64,000 nucleotides of DNA from Achromobacter agilis (GTDB lineage Bacteria; Pseudomonadota; Gammaproteobacteria; Burkholderiales; Burkholderiaceae_B): the NCBI RefSeq assembly GCF_900496965.1, contig NZ_UFQB01000032.1, positions 1-64,000 of the forward strand. The letters are read 5' to 3'. Position 1 is the stretch's first letter; every line of letters begins with the position of its first letter. Position numbers and translations under genes: made by a program. Positions 1 to 8,900 of this stretch are shown here, piece after piece. The notes under the pieces were generated by a model, which saw nothing but the letters and a program-made list of their open reading frames with translations, did not search any database and was not told the DNA's origin.

Positions 1-3000
1 CGTGCCGCCATCGATCCGCGTGCCGCCCGTGTAGCTGTTGTTGCCGCTCAGCACCAGCGTGCCCGCGCCGGCCTTGGTCAGCGTCCGGCCGTCCCAGCCC
101 GTCGCGGCGTTGGCGGCCTGGTCGGCCAGCGCCGCGCCCACCACGAAGCGGTCGGTGGAATGGGTCAGCGTGAAGGTGCCGTGGCTGAGGTTATTGTTGG
201 CCGTCCAGGTCAGGCCGTAGGTGGCGAGGTACTGCCGGTTGTCCGCCGACTTGCGGGTGTTGACGTTCAGGTAATCCACCGCGCCCGTGAAGCCGCCCAC
301 GTTCACCGAGCCGAAATCGCCGCCGATGCCCGAGCGGGTATCGATCAGCACCTTGTCGAGCTGGCCCGCGCTGGAGATGCCGCCCAGCCTGAACGCCACG
401 CCGTCGCCCAGCGTGACGCTATCGGCCGTGATCGACGGCCCTCCCGCGCCCGCCGCGATGTCCAGCACCGCGTGATCGGCCATGCCGATATCGCCCGCCA
501 CCGCCAGGGTCGCGGGGCCTTGCACCGACAACGTGCCGCCGCCGGCCACGCTCAGATTACCGGCCAGGCTGCTGGCCGCACCCGCCACGCCATTGCCGAA
601 CTGCAATGCGCCTCCGGCTACTTCAGCCGAGCCGCCCAGCGCACCCAGCACCGCCAGCTTGCCGCCCGATACCGTGGTCTTTCCCGTGTAGGCGATGTGA
701 TTGCCGGTCAGGTCCAGCGTGCCCGCGCCGGTCTTCAACAGCGCGCCGCCGCCGGAGAAGCGGCCGCCGAAAATTCCGTCCACTGCCTGCTCGAACACCA
801 GCGTGCCGCTGTTGTTGACGTTGCCAGAGAGGGAACCGGCATTGGCGATCAGCGTGCCCGACTGGACCCAGGTATTGCCATAGGCGTTGCCCGCGTTGCT
901 CAAGCGCAGCGTGCCCGCGCCTGCCTTGATGAGGTCGCCGCTGCCCGATACCCCGCCGGCCAGCCCCAGGGTCGTGCCGGCGGCCACGTCGACGCGGCCG
1001 GCCTGCGCCAGCGTAATGGTGCGCGACGTGTTGAAGGAGTCCGTCGTGGCGAACGAGCCGCCGCCGAACACCAGCGCGCCCGTCGCACCGCCCAGATTCG
1101 CGTCGCGCCCGACCTGCAGCGTGCCGCCATCGATCCGCGTGCCGCCGCCGTAGGTATTGTTGCCGCTCAGCACCAGCGTGCCGGCCCCGGCCTTCCCGAA
1201 CGCACCGGTACCCGACACCACACCGGTCAGGCCCAGCGCGGTGCCGCCTGCCACGTCGATGCGGCCCGATTGCGCCAGCGCGATGGCGCGCGACGTATCG
1301 AAAGAACCCGTCGTGGCCAGCGAGCCACCGTTGAACATCAGGCCGCCCGCGGCATCGCCCAGGTTCGCATCGCGGCCGACTCGCAAGGTGCCGCCCGCGA
1401 TCGTCGTGCCGCCCGTGTAATGGTTGCCGCTATTCAGGACCATCGTGCCGGCGCCGCTCTTGACGAGACCGCCCCCGCCCGACACCGTGCCGTTCAAGCT
1501 CAGCGTGGTGGCGGCCGCCACGTCGAAGCGCCCCGACTGCGCGAGCGTCACGGCACGCGCGATATCGAAAGTGCTTGTCGTGGCCAGCGCGCCGCCGTTG
1601 AATGCCAGGCCGCTCATGGCATCGCCCAGGCTTGCATCGCGGCCGATCTGCAGCGTACCGCCATCGATCGTCGTGCCGCCGCCGTAGGTATTGTTGCCGC
1701 TCAGCACCAGCGTGCCGGCGCCCTGTTTGACGAGTCCGCCCATGCCCGAGACGGCGCCAGCCAGGCCCAGCGCCGTGCCGGCGGCCACGTCGACGCGGCC
1801 GGCCTGCGCCAGCGTGATGGCGCGCGAAGTATTGAAGGACCCTATGGTGGCCAGCGTGCCGCCGTTGAACGTCAGCCCGCCCGTGGCCGCGCCCAGGTTC
1901 GCGTCGCGGTCCACCTGCAACGTGCCGCCATCGATCCGCGTGCCGCCCGTGTAGCTGTTGTTGCCGCTCAGCACCAGCGTGCCCGCGCCGGCCTTGGTCA
2001 GCGTCCGGCCGTCCCAGCCCGTCGCGGCGTTGGCGGCCTGGTCGGCCAGCGCCGCGCCCACCACGAAGCGGTCGGTGGAATGGGTCAGCGTGAACGTGCC
2101 GTGGCTGAGGTTATTGTTGGCCGTCCAGGTCAGGCCGTAGGTGGCGAGGTACTGCCGGTTGTCCGCCGACTTGCGGGTGTTGACGTTCAGGTAATCCACC
2201 GCGCCCATGAAGCCGCCCACGTTCACCGAGCCGAAATCGCCGTCGATGCCCGAGCGGGTATCGATCAGCACCTTGTCGAGCTGGCCCGCGCTGGAAATGC
2301 CGCCCAGCCTGAACGCCACGCCATCGCCCAGCGTGACGCTGTCGGCCGTGATCGACGGGCCGCCCGCGCCAGCAGCAATGTCCAGCACCGCACCATCGGC
2401 CATGCCGATGTCGCCCGCCACCGTCAGGGTCGCCGGGCCTTGCACCGACAGTGCGCTGCCAACGGCCACCCGCAGGTTGCCGGCAAGGCTGCTCGCCGCA
2501 CCCACCACGCCATTGCCGAACTGCAACGCGCCCCCGGCCACTTCGGCCAAACCGCCCAGCGCGCCCTGCACCACCAGCGTGCCTTCCGACACGGTGGTCT
2601 TGCCGGTGTAGGCCGCGTGATTGCCAGTCAGATCCAGGGTGCCTGCGCCGGTCTTCCACAGCGCCCCGCCGCCTGTAATAGCGCCGCCAAAAGCGCCGTC
2701 GGCCATTTGCTCGAACACCAACGTGCCGCTATTGCTGACGTTACCGCGCACGGAACCCGCGTTGCCGATCAGCGTGCCCGACTGGACCCAGGTATTGCCA
2801 TAGGCGTTGCCCGCGTTGCTCAAGCGCAGCGTGCCGGCGCCCGCCTTGATGAGGTCGCCGCTGCCCGACACCCCACCCGCCAGGCCCAGGGTCGTCCCCG
2901 CCGCCACATCCACGCGGCCGGCCTGCGCCAGCGTGATGGCACGCGACGTCGTAAAAGAGTCCGTGGTAGCCAGCGCACCGCCGCCAAACACCAGCGCGCC

Positions 3001-3840
3001 CGTCACGTTGCCCAGGTTCCCATCACGCGTAACCTGCAAGGTGCCGTCATCGATCCGCGTGCCGCCGCCATAGGTGTTGGCGCCGTCCAGCACCAGCGTT
3101 CCGGTCCCGGCCTTGACGAGCGAGCCGCCGCCCGACACCAGGCCTGACAGGCCCAGCGCGGTGCCGCCCGCCACGTCGATGCGGCCCGATTGCGCCAGCG
3201 CGATGGCACGCGACGTATCGAAGGAAGCCGTCGTGGCCAGCAAGCCGCCGTTGAACGTCAGGCTGCCCGCGGCATCGCCCAGATTCGCATCGCGGCCGAC
3301 TCGCAAGGTGCCGCCGTCGATCATCGTGCCGCCGGCGTAGCCGTTGCTACCGTTCAGGACCATCGTGCCGCCGCCGCTCTTGACGAGACCGCCCACGCCC
3401 GACACCGCGCCGTCCAGGCCCAGCGACGTGCCGGCCGCCACGTCGATGCGGCCCGTGTGCGCCAGGACGACCGAGCGCGCGATATCGAAGGAACCCGTCG
3501 TGGCCAACGCGCCGCCGTTGAATGCCAGACCGCCCGCGGCATTGCCCAGGTTCGCGTCGCGGGCAATCTGCAGCATACCGCCCTCGATCGTCGTGCCGCC
3601 GCCATAGCTGTTGGCGCCACGCAGGACCAGCGTGCCGTCGCCCTGCTTGACGATCCCGCCGCTGCCCGAAACCGCGCCGGTCAGGCCCAGCGCCGTGCCG
3701 GCCGCCGCGTCGATGCGGCCCGTTTGCGCCAGGATGACCGCGCGCGCGATATCGAAGGTGCCGGTAGTTGCCAGTGAGCCGCCGTTGAACGCCACGCCGC
3801 CCGAGGCATCGCCCAGGCTCGCGTCGCCGCCAATGCGCAA
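1..3840. repeat. Two tandem 1920-bp (640-codon) copies inside the autotransporter gene
   Basis: Positions p and p+1920 align without gaps over the whole interval. The first few hundred bases (1-480 versus 1921-2400) are nearly identical; 1-60 and 1921-1980 are exactly identical. The rest diverges but stays recognisable. The period is a multiple of three, so the frame is kept. This looks like a recent duplication or conversion within the passenger. Confidence 0.9.
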
Positions 3841-6800
3841 GGTGCCGTCCGCGATGACCGTGCCGCCACGATAATCATTGCCGCCGGTCAAGGCCAGCGT
3901 GCCGGCGCCGTTCTTGACGAGCGCACCGTTGCCCGACACCTTGCCGCCTACCCCCAGCGTGGTGCCGGCACGGACATCGAAACCTCCCGTCTGTGCCAGC
4001 AGGACTGCCCGCGAGGTATCGAAGGTGCCGGTGGTCGCCAGCATGCCGCCGTTGAAAATCAGGCTGCCCGCCGCCGCGCCCAGGTTGGCGTCGCGCTCGA
4101 CCTTCACGGCGCCGCCCACGATCGTCGTGCCGGCGGTGTAGGTATTGACGCCGGTCAGGCCCAGTGTTCCGATGCCCGTCTTGATCAGCGTGCCAACGCC
4201 GGAAATGGCGCCGCCGAAGGCGCCATCGGCCGCCTGCTCGAAAACCAGCGCAGCATCATTGGCGACGTTCCCCGAGATCGAACCGGCATTGCCGATCAGC
4301 GTGCCCGACTGGATCCAGGTATTGCCATAGGCATTGGCAGCGTTGTCCAGGCGCAGCGCGCCCTCGCCGGCCTTGATCAGGTCGGCGCTGCCCGACACCT
4401 GGCCGGCCAGCGTCAGGGCGGCGCCGGCAGCCACGTCGACACGGCCCGCCTGCGCCAGCGTGATAGCGCGCGACGTGTCGAAGGAAGCCGTAGCGGACAG
4501 CGTGCCGCCGCCGAACGTCAGCCCGCCGGTCGCGGCGCCGAGGTTATCGTCGCGCGCCACCTGCAGCGTGCCATCCAGGATCGCCGTGCCGCCGGCGTAG
4601 ACATTGGCGCTGCTCAAGGCCAGGGTGCCCGTGCCGCGCTTGATGAGGGTGCCGGCGCCAAACACCGGGCCGCTCACCCCCAGCGTCGTGCCGGCGGCGA
4701 CCTCGAAGCCCACTGCTTGCGATGTCCCGAGGCTGATGGCGCGCGACATACCGAAGGACGACGTGGTCGCCAGCATGCCGCCGTTGATGATAAGAGGCCC
4801 GGTTCCCGCGCCGAGGCTGGAATCGTGGTCGATCCGCAGCGTGCCGCCGTCCAGTATCGTGCCGCCGACGTAGCTGTTTCCGCCACGCAAGGCCAGCGTG
4901 CCCTCGCCCTTCTTGACGAGCAAGCCGTTGCCCGAGACGACGCCGTGCAGTCCCAGCATGGCGCCGTCCGCCACATCTAAGGTTCCGCCATTCATCATCG
5001 TAACGGCGCGCCCGGTATCGAACGAACCCGTGCTGGCCAATGTGCCACCGTTGAGCGCCAGGCCGCCCGCGGCATCGCCCAGGTTCGCGTCGCGGTTCAC
5101 CTGCAACGTGCCGCCGGTTACGATCGTGCCGCCGGTATAGCGGTTGTCGCCGCTCAGCACCAGCGTGCCCGCGCCGGCCTTGGCCAGCGTCCGGCCGCTC
5201 CATCCCGTCGCGGCATTGGCCGCCTGGTCGGCGAGCGCCGCGCTTACCTCGAATTCGTCCGTCGCGTTGGTCAGGGTAAAGGTGCCGTGCGCCAGATTGT
5301 TGCCGGCCATCCAGCTCAGGCCGTAGGACGCGAGGTATTGCAGGTTGTCCGCGGACTTGCGGGTATTGACGCTCAGATAATCCACGGCGCCGGTGTAGCC
5401 GCCCACGCTCACCGAGCCGAAGTCGCCGCTGATGCCCGAGCGGGTATCGATCAGGACTTCGTCGGACAGGCCGGCGCCGTTGATGCCATTGATCGCGAGC
5501 GAGACGCCGTCGCCCAGCGTGACGCTGCCGGCCGTGATGGAAGGGCGGCCCGCGCCCGCCGCGACATCCAGGGCCGTGTGATTGGCCATGCCGATATCGC
5601 CCGCCACCGCCAGGGTCGCCGGACCTTGCACCGACAGCACGCTGCCGGCCCCGGCCACGCTCAGGTTGCCGCTCAGGCTGCTGGCCGCGCCCGCGACTTC
5701 GTTGCCGAACTGCAATGTGCCGCCGGCCACTTGAGCCGAACCGCCGAACGCGCCGAGCACCACCAGCTTGCCGTTCCACACCTGGGTGTGGCCGGTGTAC
5801 GAGGCATGATTGCCGGTCAGTTCCAGTGTGCCCGTAGCGGTCTTCGCCAGCACTCCGTCTCCGTAGAGGGAGCCGCCAAAGGTTCCGCCGCTCAACTGCT
5901 CGAACACCAGCGTGCCTCGGTTCTCGACATTGCCACGAATGGCATCCGCGTTGCCAATCACCACGCCCGACTGGATCCAGGTATTGCGGTAGGTGTTGCT
6001 CGCGTTGCTCAGGCGCAGCGTACCCGCGCCGGTCTTGATGAGGTCGCCACCACCCGACACCCCACCCGCCAATCCGAGCGTGAAGCCGGTCGCCACGTCG
6101 ATGCGGCCGGCCTGCGCCAGCGTGATGGCGCGCGAGGTCGTAAAGGAGTTCGAGACCGCCAGCCCGCCGCCGTTGAACACCACAGCGCCCGCGGTATCCC
6201 CCAGGTTCTCGTTGCGATCGACCTGCAGCGTGCCACCGGTGATCACGGTGCCGCCGGTATAGCTATTGCGGCCGCTCAGAACCAGCGTGCCATCGCCCGC
6301 CTTGGTCAGCGTCCTGCCGTTCCAGCCCTTTGCGGGATTGGGCGCCTGGTCGGCGAGCGCCAGGCCCATGTCGAATCGGCTCAGCACATCGGTCAGCGTG
6401 AACGTGCCGTGGGCCAGGTTGTTGTTGGCCATCCAGCTTGGCGCGTAGGTTGCGCGGTACTGCAGGCTGTCGGCCGACTTGTGCGTATTGACCGTGAGAT
6501 AGTCCACGGAACCCGAGAAGCCGCCCACGTTCACCGCGGCGAAATCCCCGCTGATGCCATTGGCGGAATCGATGAGCACCGCATCGAGCTGGCTCTCGTC
6601 GGCAATGCCGCTCAGTTTGAAGGTCACGCCGTCGCCCAGCGTGACGGTATCGGCGCGCAGGGACGGCCCGCCGGTGCCGGCCCTCACGTCCAGGACGGTG
6701 CCCTCGGCCAGGCCGAGGTTGCCCGCCACCGCCAGCGTCGCGGGGCCTTGCACCGACAACGTGCTGCCGGCGCCGGCCACGCGCAGATCGCCGGTCAGGC

Positions 6801-8586
6801 GATTAGCCACCCCCGCCGCGCCGTCGCCGTACTGCAAGGTGCCGCCGGTCACTTCCGCCGAACCGCCCAGCGAGCCCAGCACCACCAGCTTGCCGCCCGA
6901 CACCGTGGTCTTGCCCTCGAAGCCGGAACTGGCGCCAGTCAGGATAGTCGTGCCGGCAATCTGGTTCAGGCTCTGGGCTATCCCCCCGGCCGTACTCTTC
7001 AACGCCGGCGAAAATCGATAGGCCGTATCCGTATGATTGAAGTTCAGCGAGGCAATGCCCGCGCCGAACTGGACCGCACCGGCATTGAGCGTGCCCGCAC
7101 CCACGGCCGGCAGCCCCGCCGCCGCACCGATGTTGAGGGTGCCGGTGGTGGGAAAGATCAGGAACCTGTCCAACGCCAGCGACACGGTCCCCGTGCCGGC
7201 CGCGCCGACGTTGACGGTGCCGCCCTGCCCGATCGTCAGGGTGCCCGCTCCGGTGCCCCCCCCGAACCCCAGGTTCATCGCGCCGCTGTTGTTCCAGGTG
7301 GAGCCGGCACCGCGCACCGCCACGGCGCCGTTGCCGCTCATGCTGCCCACATAGCTGTCGCGGTTCGAGACCGTGCCACCCGACTCGATGTTCAGGGTGC
7401 CCTGGCCGGATACGTCGCCCACCCTGAGCTCACCGGCATTGGCCCAGGTAGAACCGCCCCCCGACACCAGGAAATTGCCGTTGCCGTTCTGATTGCGCCC
7501 GACGACGCCGTCAACGCTGGCGACATACCCGCCCGCCAGGACCGACACGGCGCCCTTGCCGCCCTCCGAGCCGACCAGCAGCGCCGCGCGATTGTTCCAG
7601 AGCGTTCCCACACCCGAAACCGCGACGGTCGCCGCGCCGTTCTGCTGCGCATCGACCGTGGCGAACTGGTTCAAGACCGTGCCTTGATAGAAGATGCTCA
7701 GGTCCCCGAGCCCGCTGCCGCCAACGAACAGGTTGCCTGTCAGGGCCCAGGTCGAGCCCGGGTTGTACACGTTGACCCGGGCCGAGGCGCCAGACGCCGC
7801 GCCGGCATCGATCCGGCCTTGCGCGGAGCCCAATATGTTGGCGATCTGCAGGGATCCGCCCGTGACGGTGGTATCGCCGTCGAACCGCGAATTGTCGCCC
7901 AGCAATAGCGTGAGGCCGGCGTAATGATTGAGCTGGTGCTGCCCCCCCTGGCCGCTGTTCAGGGCGGACGCGAAGATCTGGGCCCCCGACGTATTGAAGT
8001 TCAGCGTGCCTCTGCCCGCGCCAAAGCGCACCTCCGACGCGTCCAGGATGCCGGCGGCATCGGCGGCCGCGCCGCCGGGCGCGGCCCCGATGTTGATGAC
8101 GCCGACCGCGTCGCGATTGCTGGCCACCTCGACAACCCCCAGGCCATTGGCGCCCACCGAGACCATGCCTTGATTGGCGAGCGTCAGCGTGCCACTGCCG
8201 TTGGCGCCGACGACCAGGCGGCCATTGACCTCCCAGGACGCGCCCAGGCCCGATACCGTCACCGTGCCCTCGCCGTCCGGCGTCGCCCCCAGCCAGCCGT
8301 TGGCGCTACGCAGCGTCGTCGCCGGGGACTGGATCAACAGCGAACCGAACGCGGCATTGCCGACGACCATGTCATTGGAGCCGTTCCAGTTCATCGGGGG
8401 GGTCACGTCGCCGACCGCCACCACACTTGCCAGCGCCTGCGCGGTAGGCGCGGCGCTGACAGCCGCCAATACAGCCGCCACCGCCACGCTCCGCGACCGG
8501 CTCTTGCCCCGCCCCCGGGCGTGCTCGCTGGCAACCTGCCAGAGGCCGGAGCGGCGATTGAAGACGATGCGATAGGTGCGGTTCAT
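1..8586 (-). CDS. Giant ESPR-type autotransporter adhesin, 5' part (C-terminus off the left edge)
   Basis: The frame is open for 2862 codons from the ATG at 8586 to the window edge; I read through it and saw no stop or frameshift. The first residues, MNRTYRIVFNRRSGLWQV, are an extended signal peptide region typical of large type V secreted proteins. A hydrophobic stretch ending near AQALA (about residues 34-52) follows. Residues about 60-500 carry repeats of the form W-x-V-x-G-x-L-x-V-G-x-x-G-x-G. After that come many copies of the passenger repeat GTLVLSGNNSYTGGT, most in an 89-residue unit. Four copies of a larger module contain ATYGLTWTANNNLSHGTFTL followed by TGWDGRTLTKAG. This is a beta-helix passenger exported to the cell surface. 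The beta-barrel must lie beyond position 1. An AAGAG ribosome site sits just before the start. The family is certain; the ligand and gene name cannot be told. Confidence 0.93.
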   Translation of the reverse strand, partial: MNRTYRIVFNRRSGLWQVASEHARGRGKSRSRSVAVAAVLAAVSAAPTAQALASVVAVGDVTPPMNWNGSNDMVVGNAAFGSLLIQSPATTLRSANGWLGATPDGEGTVTVSGLGASWEVNGRLVVGANGSGTLTLANQGMVSVGANGLGVVEVASNRDAVGVINIGAAPGGAAADAAGILDASEVRFGAGRGTLNFNTSGAQIFASALNSGQGGQHQLNHYAGLTLLLGDNSRFDGDTTVTGGSLQIANILGSAQGRIDAGAASGASARVNVYNPGSTWALTGNLFVGGSGLGDLSIFYQGTVLNQFATVDAQQNGAATVAVSGVGTLWNNRAALLVGSEGGKGAVSVLAGGYVASVDGVVGRNQNGNGNFLVSGGGSTWANAGELRVGDVSGQGTLNIESGGTVSNRDSYVGSMSGNGAVAVRGAGSTWNNSGAMNLGFGGGTGAGTLTIGQGGTVNVGAAGTGTVSLALDRFLIFPTTGTLNIGAAAGLPAVGAGTLNAGAVQFGAGIASLNFNHTDTAYRFSPALKSTAGGIAQSLNQIAGTTILTGASSGFEGKTTVSGGKLVVLGSLGGSAEVTGGTLQYGDGAAGVANRLTGDLRVAGAGSTLSVQGPATLAVAGNLGLAEGTVLDVRAGTGGPSLRADTVTLGDGVTFKLSGIADESQLDAVLIDSANGISGDFAAVNVGGFSGSVDYLTVNTHKSADSLQYRATYAPSWMANNNLAHGTFTLTDVLSRFDMGLALADQAPNPAKGWNGRTLTKAGDGTLVLSGRNSYTGGTVITGGTLQVDRNENLGDTAGAVVFNGGGLAVSNSFTTSRAITLAQAGRIDVATGFTLGLAGGVSGGGDLIKTGAGTLRLSNASNTYRNTWIQSGVVIGNADAIRGNVENRGTLVFEQLSGGTFGGSLYGDGVLAKTATGTLELTGNHASYTGHTQVWNGKLVVLGAFGGSAQVAGGTLQFGNEVAGAASSLSGNLSVAGAGSVLSVQGPATLAVAGDIGMANHTALDVAAGAGRPSITAGSVTLGDGVSLAINGINGAGLSDEVLIDTRSGISGDFGSVSVGGYTGAVDYLSVNTRKSADNLQYLASYGLSWMAGNNLAHGTFTLTNATDEFEVSAALADQAANAATGWSGRTLAKAGAGTLVLSGDNRYTGGTIVTGGTLQVNRDANLGDAAGGLALNGGTLASTGSFDTGRAVTMMNGGTLDVADGAMLGLHGVVSGNGLLVKKGEGTLALRGGNSYVGGTILDGGTLRIDHDSSLGAGTGPLIINGGMLATTSSFGMSRAISLGTSQAVGFEVAAGTTLGVSGPVFGAGTLIKRGTGTLALSSANVYAGGTAILDGTLQVARDDNLGAATGGLTFGGGTLSATASFDTSRAITLAQAGRVDVAAGAALTLAGQVSGSADLIKAGEGALRLDNAANAYGNTWIQSGTLIGNAGSISGNVANDAALVFEQAADGAFGGAISGVGTLIKTGIGTLGLTGVNTYTAGTTIVGGAVKVERDANLGAAAGSLIFNGGMLATTGTFDTSRAVLLAQTGGFDVRAGTTLGVGGKVSGNGALVKNGAGTLALTGGNDYRGGTVIADGTLRIGGDASLGDASGGVAFNGGSLATTGTFDIARAVILAQTGRIDAAAGTALGLTGAVSGSGGIVKQGDGTLVLRGANSYGGGTTIEGGMLQIARDANLGNAAGGLAFNGGALATTGSFDIARSVVLAHTGRIDVAAGTSLGLDGAVSGVGGLVKSGGGTMVLNGSNGYAGGTMIDGGTLRVGRDANLGDAAGSLTFNGGLLATTASFDTSRAIALAQSGRIDVAGGTALGLSGLVSGGGSLVKAGTGTLVLDGANTYGGGTRIDDGTLQVTRDGNLGNVTGALVFGGGALATTDSFTTSRAITLAQAGRVDVAAGTTLGLAGGVSGSGDLIKAGAGTLRLSNAGNAYGNTWVQSGTLIGNAGSVRGNVSNSGTLVFEQMADGAFGGAITGGGALWKTGAGTLDLTGNHAAYTGKTTVSEGTLVVQGALGGLAEVAGGALQFGNGVVGAASSLAGNLRVAVGSALSVQGPATLTVAGDIGMADGAVLDIAAGAGGPSITADSVTLGDGVAFRLGGISSAGQLDKVLIDTRSGIDGDFGSVNVGGFMGAVDYLNVNTRKSADNRQYLATYGLTWTANNNLSHGTFTLTHSTDRFVVGAALADQAANAATGWDGRTLTKAGAGTLVLSGNNSYTGGTRIDGGTLQVDRDANLGAATGGLTFNGGTLATIGSFNTSRAITLAQAGRVDVAAGTALGLAGAVSGMGGLVKQGAGTLVLSGNNTYGGGTTIDGGTLQIGRDASLGDAMSGLAFNGGALATTSTFDIARAVTLAQSGRFDVAAATTLSLNGTVSGGGGLVKSGAGTMVLNSGNHYTGGTTIAGGTLRVGRDANLGDAAGGLMFNGGSLATTGSFDTSRAIALAQSGRIDVAGGTALGLTGVVSGTGAFGKAGAGTLVLSGNNTYGGGTRIDGGTLQVGRDANLGGATGALVFGGGSFATTDSFNTSRTITLAQAGRVDVAAGTTLGLAGGVSGSGDLIKAGAGTLRLSNAGNAYGNTWVQSGTLIANAGSLSGNVNNSGTLVFEQAVDGIFGGRFSGGGALLKTGAGTLDLTGNHIAYTGKTTVSGGKLAVLGALGGSAEVAGGALQFGNGVAGAASSLAGNLSVAGGGTLSVQGPATLAVAGDIGMADHAVLDIAAGAGGPSITADSVTLGDGVAFRLGGISSAGQLDKVLIDTRSGIGGDFGSVNVGGFTGAVDYLNVNTRKSADNRQYLATYGLTWTANNNLSHGTFTLTHSTDRFVVGAALADQAANAATGWDGRTLTKAGAGTLVLSGNNSYTGGTRIDGGT
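887..1954. repeat. Four tandem 267-bp (89-residue) passenger repeats
   Basis: The units 887-1153, 1154-1420, 1421-1687 and 1688-1954 each encode, on the minus strand, one unit beginning near TLVLSGNNTYGGGT and containing RTITLAQAG and VDVAAGTTLGLAGGVSGSG variants. They are the autotransporter-associated beta-strand repeat. Confidence 0.85.
2807..4141. repeat. Five tandem 267-bp (89-residue) passenger repeats
   Basis: The units start at 2807, 3074, 3341, 3608 and 3875, in the same register as the array at 887-1954 shifted by 1920 bp, with one extra unit. Further diverged units lie at about 4334-4600, 4601-4873 and 5993-6262. Unit number therefore differs between the duplicated modules. Confidence 0.85.
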
Positions 8587-8900
8587 GGCGTTTTTCTCTT
8601 TTCAGGGTCGGCGCCGGTTGGTGAGGTGCTCATACGGGCGCAATCGAAGGCCGGGGCATGGCAGGAACTACCCCATCCGGCACTTACAATTAGAAAAGAG
8701 GGGCTGAGCGTTGCATATCACTGATATTGGGTAAATTGCCGGAATTTGGTCCGATCCCCGACCACGCCCCAACCCGGCTCTTGCGATTGTTGATGCGCCG
8801 CAAACCCGTCTATGCTCTATGTGAATTAAATATGACCAGTCATCAAATCGCCGCCCCGTTTGATTAAGATCTCGGCTTTTGCCGTTGGACACTTGCCGCC
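8587..8900. other. Intergenic region between the divergent autotransporter and CYTH/CHAD genes
   Basis: This 314-bp stretch is clearly more AT-rich than its surroundings and must hold both promoters. A possible plus-strand promoter is TTGTTG (8787-8792), an 18-bp spacer and TATGCT (8811-8816). I see no convincing gene: the short open frames here lack a ribosome site and family resemblance. No terminator or operator was recognised. Confidence 0.4.

Noticed and set aside
160-3147. 995-codon open frame on the plus strand
   Set aside because: It is the exact codon-register complement of the autotransporter gene. Its length comes from GC-rich repeats with no TTA, CTA or TCA on the other strand. 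It has no ribosome site and a composition unlike a protein.
5287-7908. 873-codon open frame on the plus strand
   Set aside because: The same antisense shadow of the autotransporter as at 160-3147.
8668-8892. 74-codon minus-strand frame in the intergenic gap
   Set aside because: No ribosome site, no recognisable domain, and it would occupy the promoter region of two divergent genes.
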